Source: Acinetobacter qingfengensis (GTDB lineage Bacteria > Pseudomonadota > Gammaproteobacteria > Pseudomonadales > Moraxellaceae). From it: DNA of 64,000 nt. A program made the translations under genes and the position numbers. Under the pieces are notes generated by a model, which ran no database searches, was not told the DNA's origin, and was given only the letters and a program-made list of their open reading frames with translations. Below, in pieces: positions 9,656 to 19,669 of the stretch. Numbering within the stretch: the first letter of the stretch is position 1; each line of letters begins with the position of its first letter. The stretch covers positions 310,001-374,000 of the forward strand of contig NZ_VXKN01000001.1 in NCBI RefSeq assembly GCF_008693185.1, read 5' to 3'.

Positions 9656-11026
9656 ATGAGCAATGAAAAAATTCTTGATTTAGAAACTGGCGTTTCACCT
9701 GAACATGAAAATCTTGGTGTGAGTAAAAATGTAGCCTATGGTTTACAGCACGTGCTAACAATGTATGGAGGAATTATTGCACCGCCATTGATTATCGGGG
9801 CAGCAGCAGGGTTATCTCCAGCAGAAATTGGTATGTTGATTGCTGCTGCATTATTTGTCGGTGGATTAGCAACATTATTACAAACTTTAGGATTTAAGCA
9901 TTTTGGTGCAAAATTGCCAATTGTGCAGGGGGTTTCATTTGCTGGTGTTGCAACGATGCTGGCGATTGTCAATACTGGAGGCGGGTTACCAGTGGTTTAT
10001 GGTGCAGTTATTGCTGCATCTGTCATTGGTTTACTTCTTACGCCTTTTTTTTCAAAAATTATTCACTTTTTTCCACCTGTAGTCACTGGATGTGTGATTA
10101 CCATGATTGGAATTTCTTTAACACCTGTAGCAATTCGCTGGATTATGGGAGGTAACCCAAAAGCTGAAAATTGGGGTTCTCCAGAAAATGTTGGATTAGC
10201 TGCTGTCACACTAATTATTGTGTTGTTTTTTAGCATGATGCGTAATCATTTACTTCGTCGTCTGGCCATTCTGTTTGCAATTATTCTGGGAACACTTATC
10301 GCTGCAATTTTTGGATTTACGGATTTTTCCAAAGTTATGCAAGGGCCTGTGATGGCATTTCCAAGTTTATTTCATTTTGGTGCGCCAGTATTTGATCTTA
10401 CTGCAATTATTGCCATGTTGATTGTCACGTTGGTGATTATGACAGAAACAACTGCTGATTTAATTGCCATTGGTGAAATCGTTGGTACAAAAGTTGATTC
10501 CAAACGTATTGGTAATGGTTTACGGGCAGATATGCTATCCAGTGCAGTTTCGCCGATTTTTGGTTCTTTTATGCAAAGTGCATTTGCACAAAATGTGGGC
10601 TTGGTGGCAATTACTGGAGTCAAAAGCCGTTTTGTTGTAGCAACAGCAGGGGGGATTTTAGTGCTTCTTGGTTTATTACCACTGGTTGGGCGATTTGTTG
10701 CCTCAATTCCAATGCCAGTATTGGGTGGAGCTGGTATTGTTTTATTTGGAACAGTAACTGCCAGCGGTATTCGTACCTTATCTAAAGTGAATTATGACGA
10801 GCATAAAAATCTAATTATTGTTGCTACATCATTGGCCATTGGTATGATTCCAGTTGTAAATGCTGAATTTTATGCTCAATTCCCGGTTTGGGTAAAAACT
10901 CTATTACATTCTGGTATTAGTTCAGCTTGTATTACAGCAATTTTACTCAATGTTCTGTTTAATTTATCATGGTTAAATAGAAAAACAGGGATGAATGTGT
11001 CATCTACATCATCTGCTGGTCACTAG
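9656..11026 (+). CDS. NCS2-family purine permease (probable urate/xanthine:cation symporter)
   Basis: Inner-membrane nucleobase:cation symporter-2 with about 14 hydrophobic segments in 456 residues. The NAT signature QNVGLVAITGVKSR is present in the second half, and the conserved ETTADLIAIGEI segment precedes it. Members of this family transport uracil, xanthine or urate; placement immediately after uraD-uraH argues for urate or xanthine, as in UacT, XanP or PucJ proteins. GGGG lies upstream of the ATG at 9656 (TTAGGGGATAAAGTA). The gene is likely part of the ura operon. Exact substrate is inferred from context only. Confidence 0.88.
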   Translation: MSNEKILDLETGVSPEHENLGVSKNVAYGLQHVLTMYGGIIAPPLIIGAAAGLSPAEIGMLIAAALFVGGLATLLQTLGFKHFGAKLPIVQGVSFAGVATMLAIVNTGGGLPVVYGAVIAASVIGLLLTPFFSKIIHFFPPVVTGCVITMIGISLTPVAIRWIMGGNPKAENWGSPENVGLAAVTLIIVLFFSMMRNHLLRRLAILFAIILGTLIAAIFGFTDFSKVMQGPVMAFPSLFHFGAPVFDLTAIIAMLIVTLVIMTETTADLIAIGEIVGTKVDSKRIGNGLRADMLSSAVSPIFGSFMQSAFAQNVGLVAITGVKSRFVVATAGGILVLLGLLPLVGRFVASIPMPVLGGAGIVLFGTVTASGIRTLSKVNYDEHKNLIIVATSLAIGMIPVVNAEFYAQFPVWVKTLLHSGISSACITAILLNVLFNLSWLNRKTGMNVSSTSSAGH

Positions 11027-11258
11027 TCATTATTGGAAATTCTCAACAATTTGACCTGAATTATTTGTCTATTTTTCTGCCTATTCAGATGATGGATAGG
11101 TTGGGGATTATTTTGTCCACAATTTGCTGGAAAAATAATATAAATCTTTGGTAATGAACTGTATCTTTGATAAAAAAGATGCATATTCATAAGGTTAAAA
11201 TACTTTTAGGCATTTAAATTATCTGAAAGCAATGCCTAAAATTATGGATGATTTATTT

Positions 11259-12563
11259 ATGAAAAAACTTGCATATTCTGCATTTAATATTGCTTTAATC
11301 GGAATGTTATATGGGGCCAGCCACTCTGCATGGGCTAAGGACACCTCTTTAAACCATCTGTTTAATTTACAACAGAATTGTACAATCACAGAAAATTCAG
11401 TTGATCGTATTGGTGCAATGTTTGCCTGTGGTAGTGTACATGGTGCTGTCAAAACTGCTTATTATTCATTAAATAATGCTTATTTTGTGAATGATTTAAC
11501 TCAGGATACTGCGGTTGCTGGAGGATATGTCAAATATGAGACAGCACCTTATTACGGTGTCCAGCTTGCAGTCGGCTATGACTTACAGCGTCGTCTGGAT
11601 GATAAAGGTACACATGCCGAAGTGAGCGAGTTTAAGGAAGATCGTGATGGTCTGGCCGAAGCTTATGTAACATGGAAAAATGATGTTGCACGAGTAACAA
11701 TTGGTAACCAGCGTTTAAATTTACCGTTTGTAGGCGATTATGCAGATTGGCGTGTTTTGCAGGCATTGTATCAAGCGGCTGATTTTCAATTGGGAAATCA
11801 AACCGATTTTCTACGTTTGACTAAAGTCAATAAATTTAAAAGCTTTGCGGCTGATGAATTTACCAAAACTTCTCGCCAAAGTTCGACCATTGAAACAGAT
11901 GGTATGTGGGCAATTGGCGTAGGAAAAAGTTATGCTCTAAATGTAAATACGCAATTAAAAGGACAGATGTGGTTTCAGCGTTATGAAGATTTGACCGATT
12001 TGTTTTATGCAGAGGGGAGTGTATTATTTCCACAACATCATTATAAACCAGAAATTGCATTGCAATATTTATCGGGACAAGATCAGGGTAAAGCCTATGC
12101 TGGTCAGGTAGATAGTCAGGTGATTGGAGCACAGGTTAGTCTAAAACTTAAACCGAGTTTAAATTTAAAATTGGCTTATGATTACATCAAGCCTGAAAAA
12201 AATGTATATAAAAATGGAGCATTGTTAACACCTTATTCATATAACACATCTTCTGGCCCGATCTTTGCTCAGCCATTTTTTACCAGTACGCAGGATTTAG
12301 GTGCGGGTAATGCCTTCATGGCTGCAATTGATGGAAAATGGAATGATCAAACCATTCTGGGCGCAAGATATTCATTTATGGATTTAAAAGACAGTGATCT
12401 ATTAAAAAGCCGGAACCAATCTGAATATTTACTGTATGGAATTTATAACTTTGGTGGAAAGTTGCAAGGCCTCAGTCTAAGTAATTTCGTGGGTGTACAA
12501 ACATCTCCACGCTATGACAAAAATTTCTGGCAAAATCGTTTAAGTTTAAGTTATAAGTTTTAA
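11259..12563 (+). CDS. OprD-family outer membrane porin
   Basis: Predicted 18-stranded outer membrane channel for small substrates. The signal peptide is clear from the ATG at 11259 (MKKLAYSAFN... ending SAWA), so I prefer it over the in-frame ATGs at 11232 and 11244. The mature part alternates hydrophobic and polar residues, is rich in aromatic residues and ends with SLSYKF, whose C-terminal Phe is the outer membrane insertion signal. The length, about 434 residues, fits OprD/Occ porins. It follows the purine permease by about 230 bases on the same strand, and may let urate or allantoin-related compounds cross the outer membrane, but this is only context. A terminator lies just downstream. 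Confidence 0.85.
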   Translation: MKKLAYSAFNIALIGMLYGASHSAWAKDTSLNHLFNLQQNCTITENSVDRIGAMFACGSVHGAVKTAYYSLNNAYFVNDLTQDTAVAGGYVKYETAPYYGVQLAVGYDLQRRLDDKGTHAEVSEFKEDRDGLAEAYVTWKNDVARVTIGNQRLNLPFVGDYADWRVLQALYQAADFQLGNQTDFLRLTKVNKFKSFAADEFTKTSRQSSTIETDGMWAIGVGKSYALNVNTQLKGQMWFQRYEDLTDLFYAEGSVLFPQHHYKPEIALQYLSGQDQGKAYAGQVDSQVIGAQVSLKLKPSLNLKLAYDYIKPEKNVYKNGALLTPYSYNTSSGPIFAQPFFTSTQDLGAGNAFMAAIDGKWNDQTILGARYSFMDLKDSDLLKSRNQSEYLLYGIYNFGGKLQGLSLSNFVGVQTSPRYDKNFWQNRLSLSYKF

Positions 12564-12585
12564 TAACGTTCTATCATTTGATTTG

Positions 12586-12626
12586 TTTTATCAGCCTCAA
12601 TCTTTCATGATTTGAGGCTGATAAAA
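12586..12626. terminator. bidirectional terminator between the porin gene and prpF
   Basis: A perfect 15-bp inverted repeat (arms starting TTTTATCAGCC and ending GGCTGATAAAA) with an 11-base loop has A/T tracts at both ends. It serves the convergent genes on both sides. Confidence 0.9.
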
Positions 12627-12641
12627 AACAAATTAACAGTT

Positions 12642-13877
12642 CTAATGTAGCTCGTTTAAATTGTCGTTATGATTTACCCCCAATAGACCTACATCTTCAA
12701 AAGGAATTCTTACCCAACCTTCCATCAGGATTCTGGCACTGCGACTCATCATGACTTTTTTAACTTGCCATTGTCCTTGAGCATTTTGTATAGCTTCGGC
12801 ACCGACTTTTAGGGTTCCTGATGGATGCCCGAAATGAACAATTGTACGTGGTTGACCACCCGCAGCAAGATTAACTAATGTGCCCGGAATCGCGGCAGCA
12901 GTTCCGATGGCTACAGCCGCAGTTCCCATCATGGCATGATGTAGTTTACCCATAGACAATGCCCGAACCAATAGGTCAATATGTTCTGCTTTAATGGTTT
13001 TACCGCTAGATGAAACATAGGTTTTTGATGGTGAAACAAATGCAATTTTAGGGGTGTGTTGACGATTTTTTGCTTGATCAAGGTGCTGGATTAAGCCCAT
13101 TTTTAAAGCCGCATGCGCACGAATAAGTTCAAAACGGGCAAGGGCGTTTAAATCCTGATTGATTTCCTCCTGTGATTCGGTACCTTGATAATCCAGATCC
13201 TCAGCGTTAAGAAAAATTGTAGGAATTCCTACATTAATTAACGTGACTTGTAAATTACCAACATCCGGTATGTCCAAGGTATCGATTACATTCCCGGTCG
13301 GAAACAAGGTGGAACCATCTTGATCGGCAGCAGCAGGATCCAGAAATTCAATTGCAATTTCCGCTGTTGGAAAAGTCACGCCATCCAGCTCAAAGTCACC
13401 GGTTTCTTGTACTTGTCCATTACATATCGGAATATGGGCGACAATGGTTTTTGCAATATTTTTTTGCCAGATTCTCACTGTACAGCATCCATTTTGTGGA
13501 ATGCGGTGTGCATCAATCAAATGATTGTTAATCGCAAAAGCGCCTACAGCAGCAGTAAGATTTCCACAATTACCACTCCAGTCTACAAACGCCTGATCTA
13601 TTGAAACTTGCCCAAATAAATAATCAACATCATGATCAGGTTGTGTGCTTTTTGAAATAATGACTGTTTTGGAGGTACTTGATGAAGCGCCACCCATACC
13701 ATCAATTTGTTTTTGATATGGATCAGGGCTACCCATAACACGCAATAATATTTGATCTCGTATTTCACCTGCAACCTGAGCGGCTTTAGGTAGATCATCT
13801 AGTTTAAAAAATATGCCTTTGGATGTACCGCCTCGCATATAAGTTGCAGCAATTTTAATTTGTGGTGAAAATGACAT
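12642..13877 (-). CDS. prpF: 2-methylaconitate cis-trans isomerase
   Basis: PrpF isomerises the trans-2-methylaconitate made by AcnD into the cis form used to complete the methylcitrate cycle. The 411-residue protein belongs to the PrpF/diaminopimelate-epimerase fold family: the N-terminal segment YMRGGTSKGIFF, the MGSPDPYQKQIDGMGG motif with the active-site region, and SGNCGNLTAAVGAFAI are characteristic. It is the last gene of the leftward prp operon, 65 bases after acnD. Presence of acnD plus prpF replaces prpD, which is not found here. Confidence 0.95.
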   Translation of the reverse strand: MSFSPQIKIAATYMRGGTSKGIFFKLDDLPKAAQVAGEIRDQILLRVMGSPDPYQKQIDGMGGASSSTSKTVIISKSTQPDHDVDYLFGQVSIDQAFVDWSGNCGNLTAAVGAFAINNHLIDAHRIPQNGCCTVRIWQKNIAKTIVAHIPICNGQVQETGDFELDGVTFPTAEIAIEFLDPAAADQDGSTLFPTGNVIDTLDIPDVGNLQVTLINVGIPTIFLNAEDLDYQGTESQEEINQDLNALARFELIRAHAALKMGLIQHLDQAKNRQHTPKIAFVSPSKTYVSSSGKTIKAEHIDLLVRALSMGKLHHAMMGTAAVAIGTAAAIPGTLVNLAAGGQPRTIVHFGHPSGTLKVGAEAIQNAQGQWQVKKVMMSRSARILMEGWVRIPFEDVGLLGVNHNDNLNELH

Positions 13878-13942
13878 AATTCACTCCATGAAAACGCAAT
13901 AAATAAATGATGCAAATATGGTATGAATTTGCATCACTTGGT

Positions 13943-16540
13943 TTAGGCGGCATTTTGATTCTGCAAAAAGTCTTGTGCAAAGCGTTGTAATACACCGCCT
14001 GCTTCATAGACCGACACTTCCTCAAGGGTATCCAGACGACTGGTCACTGGCACTTCAACCACTTCGCCATTGGTACGATGAATCACTAAAATGAGATCAT
14101 TACGTGGTGACAGTTCACCTTTGACATCATAAGTTTCTGTGCCATCAAGTTGCAGAGTTTTACGCGTGGTACCGGGTTTAAACTGTAACGGCAATACTCC
14201 CATACCAATTAGATTGGTACGGTGAATCCGCTCAAACCCTTCGGCCACAATGACTTCCACCCCAGCCAGACGTACGCCTTTGGCTGCCCAATCACGGCTG
14301 GAACCTTGTCCATAATCCGCACCGGCAATGATAATTAATGGCTGTTTGCGGTTCATATAGGTTTCAATCGCTTCCCACATACGCAACACTTGACCTTCTG
14401 GTTCAACCCGTGCCAGAGAACCTTGCTTTACCGTACCATCAGCATTTAACACCATTTCATTAAATGTTTTGGGATTGGCCAGTGTCGCACGTTGTGCAGT
14501 CAAGTGGTCGCCCCGATGGGTAGCATAAGAGTTAAAATCTTCTTCCGGCACGCCCATTTTGGCAAGATATTCGCCTGCGGCACTGTTAAGCACAATGGCA
14601 TTGGACGGTGATAAATGATCGGTAGTAATATTATCAGGCAAAATTGCCAATGGACGCATTCCGGTTAAAGTACGTGGTGCAGCCAGTGCGCCTTCCCAAT
14701 AGGGTGGACGACGAATATAGGTGCTTTGCGGACGCCAGTCATACAGTGGACTTTCAGCCTGTTCAAATTCACCCAGATCAAACATCGGAATATAGACTTT
14801 ACGGAATTGTTCAGGTTTTACCGATTGTTTAACCAAAGCATCAATTTCTTCATCAGATGGCCAGATGTCTTTCAGATAAACTGGATTGCCCTGTTGATCC
14901 GTGCCTAAAGCATCTTTTTCGATGTCAAAACGGATTGTTCCTGCAATGGCATAGGCTACAACCAACGGCGGTGAAGCCAAAAATGCCTGTTTGGCATAGG
15001 GGTGGATACGTCCGTCAAAGTTACGGTTGCCTGACAGTACCGCAGTGGCATAGAGGTCACGATCAATAATTTCTTGCTGGATCACAGGATCAAGTGCGCC
15101 CGACATACCGTTACAGGTGGTACAAGCATAGGCGACAATCCCAAAACCCAATTTTTCCAGATCGTTAAGTACGCCTGCTTCTTCCAAATACAATGCGGCT
15201 GCTTTGGAACCCGGTGCAAAGGAGGATTTTACCCAGGGTTTACGCAGCAGTCCAAGCGCATTGGCTTTACGTGCCAATAGGCCTGCGGCTACGGTATTGC
15301 GTGGGTTTGAGGTATTGGTACATGAGGTAATCGCTGCAATGATAATCGCACCATCAGGCATTAATCCGTCGCTACGGTTTTCGACTACACCAGCAATCCC
15401 TTTTTCTTTCAGATCAGCCGTGGAAACACGGGCATGTGGATTGGAAGGTCCAGCAATGTTTCGCGTGACTTTGGATAGGTCAAATTGTAAAACACGAGGA
15501 TAGACCGCCTGTGTCATATCACTTGCCCAAAGACCAATTTGCTTGGCATATTGTTCAACCAATTTCACCTGTTCTACTTCACGACCAGTTAAAGTCAGAT
15601 AATCAAGGGTATTTTGATCGATATAGAACATGGCCGCAGTTGCACCATATTCCGGAGTCATATTGGAAATTGTGGCACGATCGCCAATCGACATGGTATC
15701 GGCACCTTCACCAAAAAATTCCAGATAAGCACCGACCACACGTTCTTTACGCAAGAATTCGGTTAAGGCCAAAACAATATCGGTTGCAGTAATGCCAGCC
15801 TGACGTTGTCCTTGCAATTCCACACCAATAATATCCGGTAGACGCATCCATGAGGCTCGACCCAACATGACATTTTCTGCTTCTAGCCCACCAACACCAA
15901 CAGAAATCACGCCTAATGCATCGGTATGTGGTGTGTGTGAATCGGTTCCCACACAGGTATCAGGAAATGCCACGCCCTCACGATTTTGAATGACAGGCGA
16001 CATTTTTTCCAGATTGATCTGGTGCATAATGCCGTTACCTGCCGGAATCACATCAACATTTTTAAATGCGGTTTTGGTCCATTCGATAAAGTGAAAGCGG
16101 TCTTCATTGCGACGATCTTCAACCGCACGGTTTTTGACAAATGCATCCGGATCAAACCCGCCATATTCAACTGCCAGCGAATGGTCGACAATCAATTGTG
16201 TCGGTACCACCGGATTGACTTTGGACGGATCACCGCCTTGATCGGCAATCGCATCACGTAAACCGGCCAAATCAACCAAAGCAGTTTGTCCCAAAATATC
16301 ATGACAGACCACACGTGCCGGATACCATGGAAAATCCATATCCTGCCGACGTTCAATCAATTGTTTTAAATAATCGCTCAGGTTGTCACTATCCGCTTTA
16401 CGCACCAATTGTTCGGCCAGAACTTTTGAGGTATAGGGCAAAGTTTGATATGACCCTGCCTGAATATCTTCAACTGCCTGCTGAACATCAAAATAATCCA
16501 ATGACGTACCTGGCAAGTTTTTTCTATACTGGGTGTTCAT
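13943..16540 (-). CDS. acnD: 2-methylcitrate dehydratase, Fe/S-dependent (AcnD)
   Basis: AcnD dehydrates 2-methylcitrate in the methylcitrate cycle. It is an aconitase-superfamily enzyme of 865 residues. The [4Fe-4S] ligands are seen in AAITSCTNTSNP and CTTCNGMSG, with the DSHTPHTDALG motif before them and the swivel-domain motif ADYGQGSSRDWAAKG near the C-terminus. Its start codon shares one base with the prpC stop (TAATG), so translation is coupled. Adjacent prpF distinguishes it from a general aconitase A. Confidence 0.95.
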   Translation of the reverse strand: MNTQYRKNLPGTSLDYFDVQQAVEDIQAGSYQTLPYTSKVLAEQLVRKADSDNLSDYLKQLIERRQDMDFPWYPARVVCHDILGQTALVDLAGLRDAIADQGGDPSKVNPVVPTQLIVDHSLAVEYGGFDPDAFVKNRAVEDRRNEDRFHFIEWTKTAFKNVDVIPAGNGIMHQINLEKMSPVIQNREGVAFPDTCVGTDSHTPHTDALGVISVGVGGLEAENVMLGRASWMRLPDIIGVELQGQRQAGITATDIVLALTEFLRKERVVGAYLEFFGEGADTMSIGDRATISNMTPEYGATAAMFYIDQNTLDYLTLTGREVEQVKLVEQYAKQIGLWASDMTQAVYPRVLQFDLSKVTRNIAGPSNPHARVSTADLKEKGIAGVVENRSDGLMPDGAIIIAAITSCTNTSNPRNTVAAGLLARKANALGLLRKPWVKSSFAPGSKAAALYLEEAGVLNDLEKLGFGIVAYACTTCNGMSGALDPVIQQEIIDRDLYATAVLSGNRNFDGRIHPYAKQAFLASPPLVVAYAIAGTIRFDIEKDALGTDQQGNPVYLKDIWPSDEEIDALVKQSVKPEQFRKVYIPMFDLGEFEQAESPLYDWRPQSTYIRRPPYWEGALAAPRTLTGMRPLAILPDNITTDHLSPSNAIVLNSAAGEYLAKMGVPEEDFNSYATHRGDHLTAQRATLANPKTFNEMVLNADGTVKQGSLARVEPEGQVLRMWEAIETYMNRKQPLIIIAGADYGQGSSRDWAAKGVRLAGVEVIVAEGFERIHRTNLIGMGVLPLQFKPGTTRKTLQLDGTETYDVKGELSPRNDLILVIHRTNGEVVEVPVTSRLDTLEEVSVYEAGGVLQRFAQDFLQNQNAA

Positions 16541-17697
16541 TAATCACGCTCTGCAATAGCAATAAATTCTAGGTTTTCCGGACCGGTATAATCTGCACTT
16601 GGACGAATAATCTTACCGTCCTGACGCTGCTCCAGCACATGTGCCGACCAACCTGCGGTACGTGCAATCACAAATAAAGGCGTAAACATTTCTGTCGGTA
16701 CGCCCATCAAGTGATAGCTCACTGCACTAAACCAGTCCAAATTTGGAAACATGTTTTTGGCCTCTTTCATGACCGTTTCCAATCGTTCGGCAATGCGATA
16801 CATTTTTTTATTGTTGTGTGCTTCGGCCAGATCAAACGCCACTTTTTTAATTACATCATTACGTGGATCGGCAATGGTATAGACAGGGTGGCCAAAACCA
16901 ATCACCACTTCTTTATTTTCCACCCGACGACGAATATCTGCTTCGGCTTCATCTGGATTGCCATAACGCTGCTGAATTACAAATGCCACTTCATTGGCAC
17001 CGCCATGCTTGGGACCACGTAGTGCACCAATCGCACCGGCAATACAGGAATACATGTCCGAACCTGTTCCGGCAATCACACGGGAAGTAAAGGTTGAGGC
17101 ATTAAATTCATGTTCTGCATACAAAATCAAGGAAGTATGCATAGCCTGAATCCATTGCTCATTGGGTTTTTCGCCATGCAATAAATGTAGAAAATGCGCA
17201 CCAATCGAGTCATCATCGGTTTCGACATCGATACGCTTGCCGTTATGGCTAAAGTGATACCAATACAACAACATTGAACCAAGTGATGCCATCAGTTTAT
17301 CGGCAATATCCCGTGCTGCGGCATAGCTGCGTTCTTCAGCTTCTGGTCTTAGACAGCCTAAAACCGATACACCGGTACGCATCACATCCATCGGGTGTGA
17401 TAATGGCGGTAACTGTTCCAAAGCAGTTTTTAATGCTGCCGGCAAACCACGTAAACCTTTGAGTTTGGCTTTATAGGCTTTAAGTTCTGAACTGGTCGGC
17501 AATTTGCCATGCACCAGTAAATAAGCAACTTCTTCAAATTCACAGTTGACAGCCAAATCTAAAATATCATAACCACGATAATGTAGGTCATTACCACTGC
17601 GTCCTACTGTACATAATGCAGTAGAGCCTGCAACCTGACCACTGAGTGCGACTGATTTTTTCGGTTTAAATCCTGCAACCTGTTCTAACTGACTCAT
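16540..17697 (-). CDS. prpC: 2-methylcitrate synthase
   Basis: PrpC condenses propionyl-CoA with oxaloacetate. The 385-residue protein has the citrate synthase fold with the active-site histidines in [14 protein letters not shown] and in [16 protein letters not shown], plus [14 protein letters not shown], and the Asp region in [13 protein letters not shown]. The short bacterial type length and the position between prpB and acnD identify it as the methylcitrate enzyme. A clear AAGGAAAA site precedes the ATG at 17697. The stop overlaps the acnD start. Confidence 0.96.
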   Translation of the reverse strand: MSQLEQVAGFKPKKSVALSGQVAGSTALCTVGRSGNDLHYRGYDILDLAVNCEFEEVAYLLVHGKLPTSSELKAYKAKLKGLRGLPAALKTALEQLPPLSHPMDVMRTGVSVLGCLRPEAEERSYAAARDIADKLMASLGSMLLYWYHFSHNGKRIDVETDDDSIGAHFLHLLHGEKPNEQWIQAMHTSLILYAEHEFNASTFTSRVIAGTGSDMYSCIAGAIGALRGPKHGGANEVAFVIQQRYGNPDEAEADIRRRVENKEVVIGFGHPVYTIADPRNDVIKKVAFDLAEAHNNKKMYRIAERLETVMKEAKNMFPNLDWFSAVSYHLMGVPTEMFTPLFVIARTAGWSAHVLEQRQDGKIIRPSADYTGPENLEFIAIAERD

Positions 17698-17773
17698 AAT
17701 TTTTTCCTTTCTTCCTGATGGGTAAATTTATCTTTGATGACCTCATGTCATACAATTTTTAAATCCAAATCTG

Positions 17774-18658
17774 CTACTTGGTCTGATTAAACAATGCATC
17801 CAGATGCTGTTCAAATTGATGATAATTAATGCGCTCATACAATTCCTGACGGGTTTGCATGCTATCCACCACATTTTTTTGTGTACCATCACGACGTAAT
17901 ACCTGATAGACATTTTCCGCAGCTTTATTCATGGCACGAAATGCCGACAATGGATAAAGTGCCAAACTGACATCAGCAGAAGCCAATTCCTCTGTAGTAA
18001 AGAGTGGCGTTGAACCAAACTCGGTGATATTGGCGAGAATCGGTACATGCGTCGCCTGCGCAAATTGACGATACATCGCAAGCTCGGTAATCGCTTCGGG
18101 AAATAGCATATCCGCACCCGCTTCCACGTATGCACCCGCACGATCAATTGCTGCCTGTAAACCTTCGACTGCCAGTGCATCGGTACGTGCCATCACCACA
18201 AATCGATCATCAGCACGGGCATCAACAGCCGCCTTAATCCGATCGACCATTTCCTGTGTTGACACAATGGCTTTATTTGGACGATGACCACAGCGTTTTG
18301 CACCGACCTGATCTTCAATATGCATGGCAGCTGCGCCAAACTTAATCAAAGATTTGGTGGTACGTGCGATATTAAATGCCGATGCACCAAATCCGGTATC
18401 CGCATCCACCAGTAAAGGGACATCACATACATCGGTAATACGACGTACATCGGTCAGTACATCATCCAGATTACTGATGCCCAAATCAGGTAAACCCAAA
18501 GAACCTGCGGCAACGCCACCACCAGACAAATAAATGGCTTTATAACCAGCACGTTTTGCCAAAAGTGCATGATTGGCATTAATTGTACCGACGACCTGTA
18601 AAGGGTGTTCTGCGGCAACCGCATCACGAAAGCGTTGACCTGCGGATAATGTTGACAT
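17774..18658 (-). CDS. prpB: 2-methylisocitrate lyase
   Basis: PrpB cleaves 2-methylisocitrate to pyruvate and succinate, ending the methylcitrate cycle. It is an isocitrate lyase/PEP mutase family TIM barrel of 294 residues. Visible motifs are [18 protein letters not shown], the metal-binding [23 protein letters not shown] with the catalytic KRCGH, and [11 protein letters not shown]. It starts 3 bases after the GntR gene stop, and the ribosome binding site (AAGGA) lies around that stop. First structural gene of the operon. Confidence 0.96.
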   Translation of the reverse strand: MSTLSAGQRFRDAVAAEHPLQVVGTINANHALLAKRAGYKAIYLSGGGVAAGSLGLPDLGISNLDDVLTDVRRITDVCDVPLLVDADTGFGASAFNIARTTKSLIKFGAAAMHIEDQVGAKRCGHRPNKAIVSTQEMVDRIKAAVDARADDRFVVMARTDALAVEGLQAAIDRAGAYVEAGADMLFPEAITELAMYRQFAQATHVPILANITEFGSTPLFTTEELASADVSLALYPLSAFRAMNKAAENVYQVLRRDGTQKNVVDSMQTRQELYERINYHQFEQHLDALFNQTK

Positions 18659-18661
18659 CCT

Positions 18662-19348
18662 TTATTCTCCTTGAGATGACATCCAGTGTTGTTCAATGTT
18701 TTTATATGACTGTGCAATATGCCGACGCATTAATAACTCAGCCAGCTCACCATCACCATCGGCAATGGCATCCAAAATTCGAATATGTTCATTTAAAGCT
18801 TTGGGCGGACGATTAGGCGTATTGGAAAACTGTATGCGATACATACGAATCAAGTGATACAACTCATCACAAAGCATTTTTTCCAGCGTTTTATTACCGC
18901 TATTTTTGATAATGCAATAATGAAAATCGTCCTGACCTTCTTGTTTGTAGTAGCCTTCACCGGCTTTAAATGTTTTATCTTCAGCATGTTTTTTCAATAC
19001 ATCTCTTAATGCCAAAATCTGCTGTTTATCAATTCGTTGTGCTGCTAGACGACAGGCCAATCCTTCCAGATTTTCCCGAATTTGATAAAGTTCGGACAAT
19101 TGTTGATGTGAAAGAGATACGACTCGCGCTCCTACATGGGCTGTGCGTTCAACCAATTTTTGACCTTCAAGACGGTGAATCGCTTCCCGCAAAGGGCCAC
19201 GACTAATGCCGTGAATGCGAGATAATTCAGGTTCTGAAATTTTACTTCCAGGAGCCAGATCACCATTGATAATGGCATTCTGAATTTTATAAAACACTTG
19301 ATCAGCAAGTGTCATCTCCTGTAAGAGGCCAGTTTGATGAATGGTCAT
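18662..19348 (-). CDS. GntR-family regulator (FCD type) of the prp operon
   Basis: A 228-residue transcriptional regulator with an N-terminal winged helix-turn-helix (residues about 12-80, including ISEPELSRIHGISRGPLREA) and a C-terminal all-helical FCD ligand domain. Metal- or ligand-contacting histidines of FCD proteins are represented by DDFHYCI and the LNEHIRILDAI helix. It is the first gene of the prp cluster and is only 3 bases from prpB, so it most likely controls the operon, including itself, in response to a methylcitrate-cycle intermediate. AAGGAAAAT precedes the start. Two inverted candidate operators lie just upstream. Confidence 0.9.
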   Translation of the reverse strand: MTIHQTGLLQEMTLADQVFYKIQNAIINGDLAPGSKISEPELSRIHGISRGPLREAIHRLEGQKLVERTAHVGARVVSLSHQQLSELYQIRENLEGLACRLAAQRIDKQQILALRDVLKKHAEDKTFKAGEGYYKQEGQDDFHYCIIKNSGNKTLEKMLCDELYHLIRMYRIQFSNTPNRPPKALNEHIRILDAIADGDGELAELLMRRHIAQSYKNIEQHWMSSQGE

Positions 19349-19358
19349 ATTTTCCTTA

Positions 19359-19430
19359 TTGTCTACAATATTGCTGAATATGGATTAAAATAATGCAAAA
19401 ATAAGCAAATAACAATAAATATTGTAGACA
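19359..19430. promoter_or_regulatory. paired candidate GntR operators in the prp promoter region
   Basis: A perfect 13-base inverted repeat, TGTCTACAATATT at 19360-19372 and AATATTGTAGACA at 19418-19430, is separated by 45 bases. The left copy sits within TTGTCTACAA (19359-19368), a TTGTnnACAA palindrome of the kind bound by FCD-type GntR proteins. The pair ends about 10 bases before the GntR start codon. Confidence 0.65.
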
Positions 19431-19600
19431 GTTTTTTAAAAGATCACCAAAATTCGACTAAAGTTTAAACTTTAAGTTATACTTAGAAAACGATTATTTT
19501 TTGGCATGTATGCTTCAAACTAAAATTTGATAAAAGATTTGAATGTATGACGTAGAGATTATTTTTTAAAGTAAAAACAGAATAGTGAATAGCACAAGAT
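19431..19600. other. intergenic region between the prp and copper loci
   Basis: Upstream part of a roughly 320-base gap without genes. It contains a perfect 16-base palindrome TAAAGTTTAAACTTTA at 19459-19474. Nothing else is evident before the terminator that ends the neighbouring leftward copper genes. Confidence 0.5.
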
Positions 19601-19635
19601 CTAAAAAAAACAAAAACCTCTCAAGCATGAGAGGC
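19600..19635 (-). terminator. intrinsic terminator of the copper locus
   Basis: On the minus strand the stem CCTCTCA/TGAGAGG with a 4-base loop is followed by a T-rich tract reading into positions 19616-19602. Confidence 0.85.
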
Positions 19636-19669
19636 TGTCAAAAATTAATAACTACACACCAAATTATTG

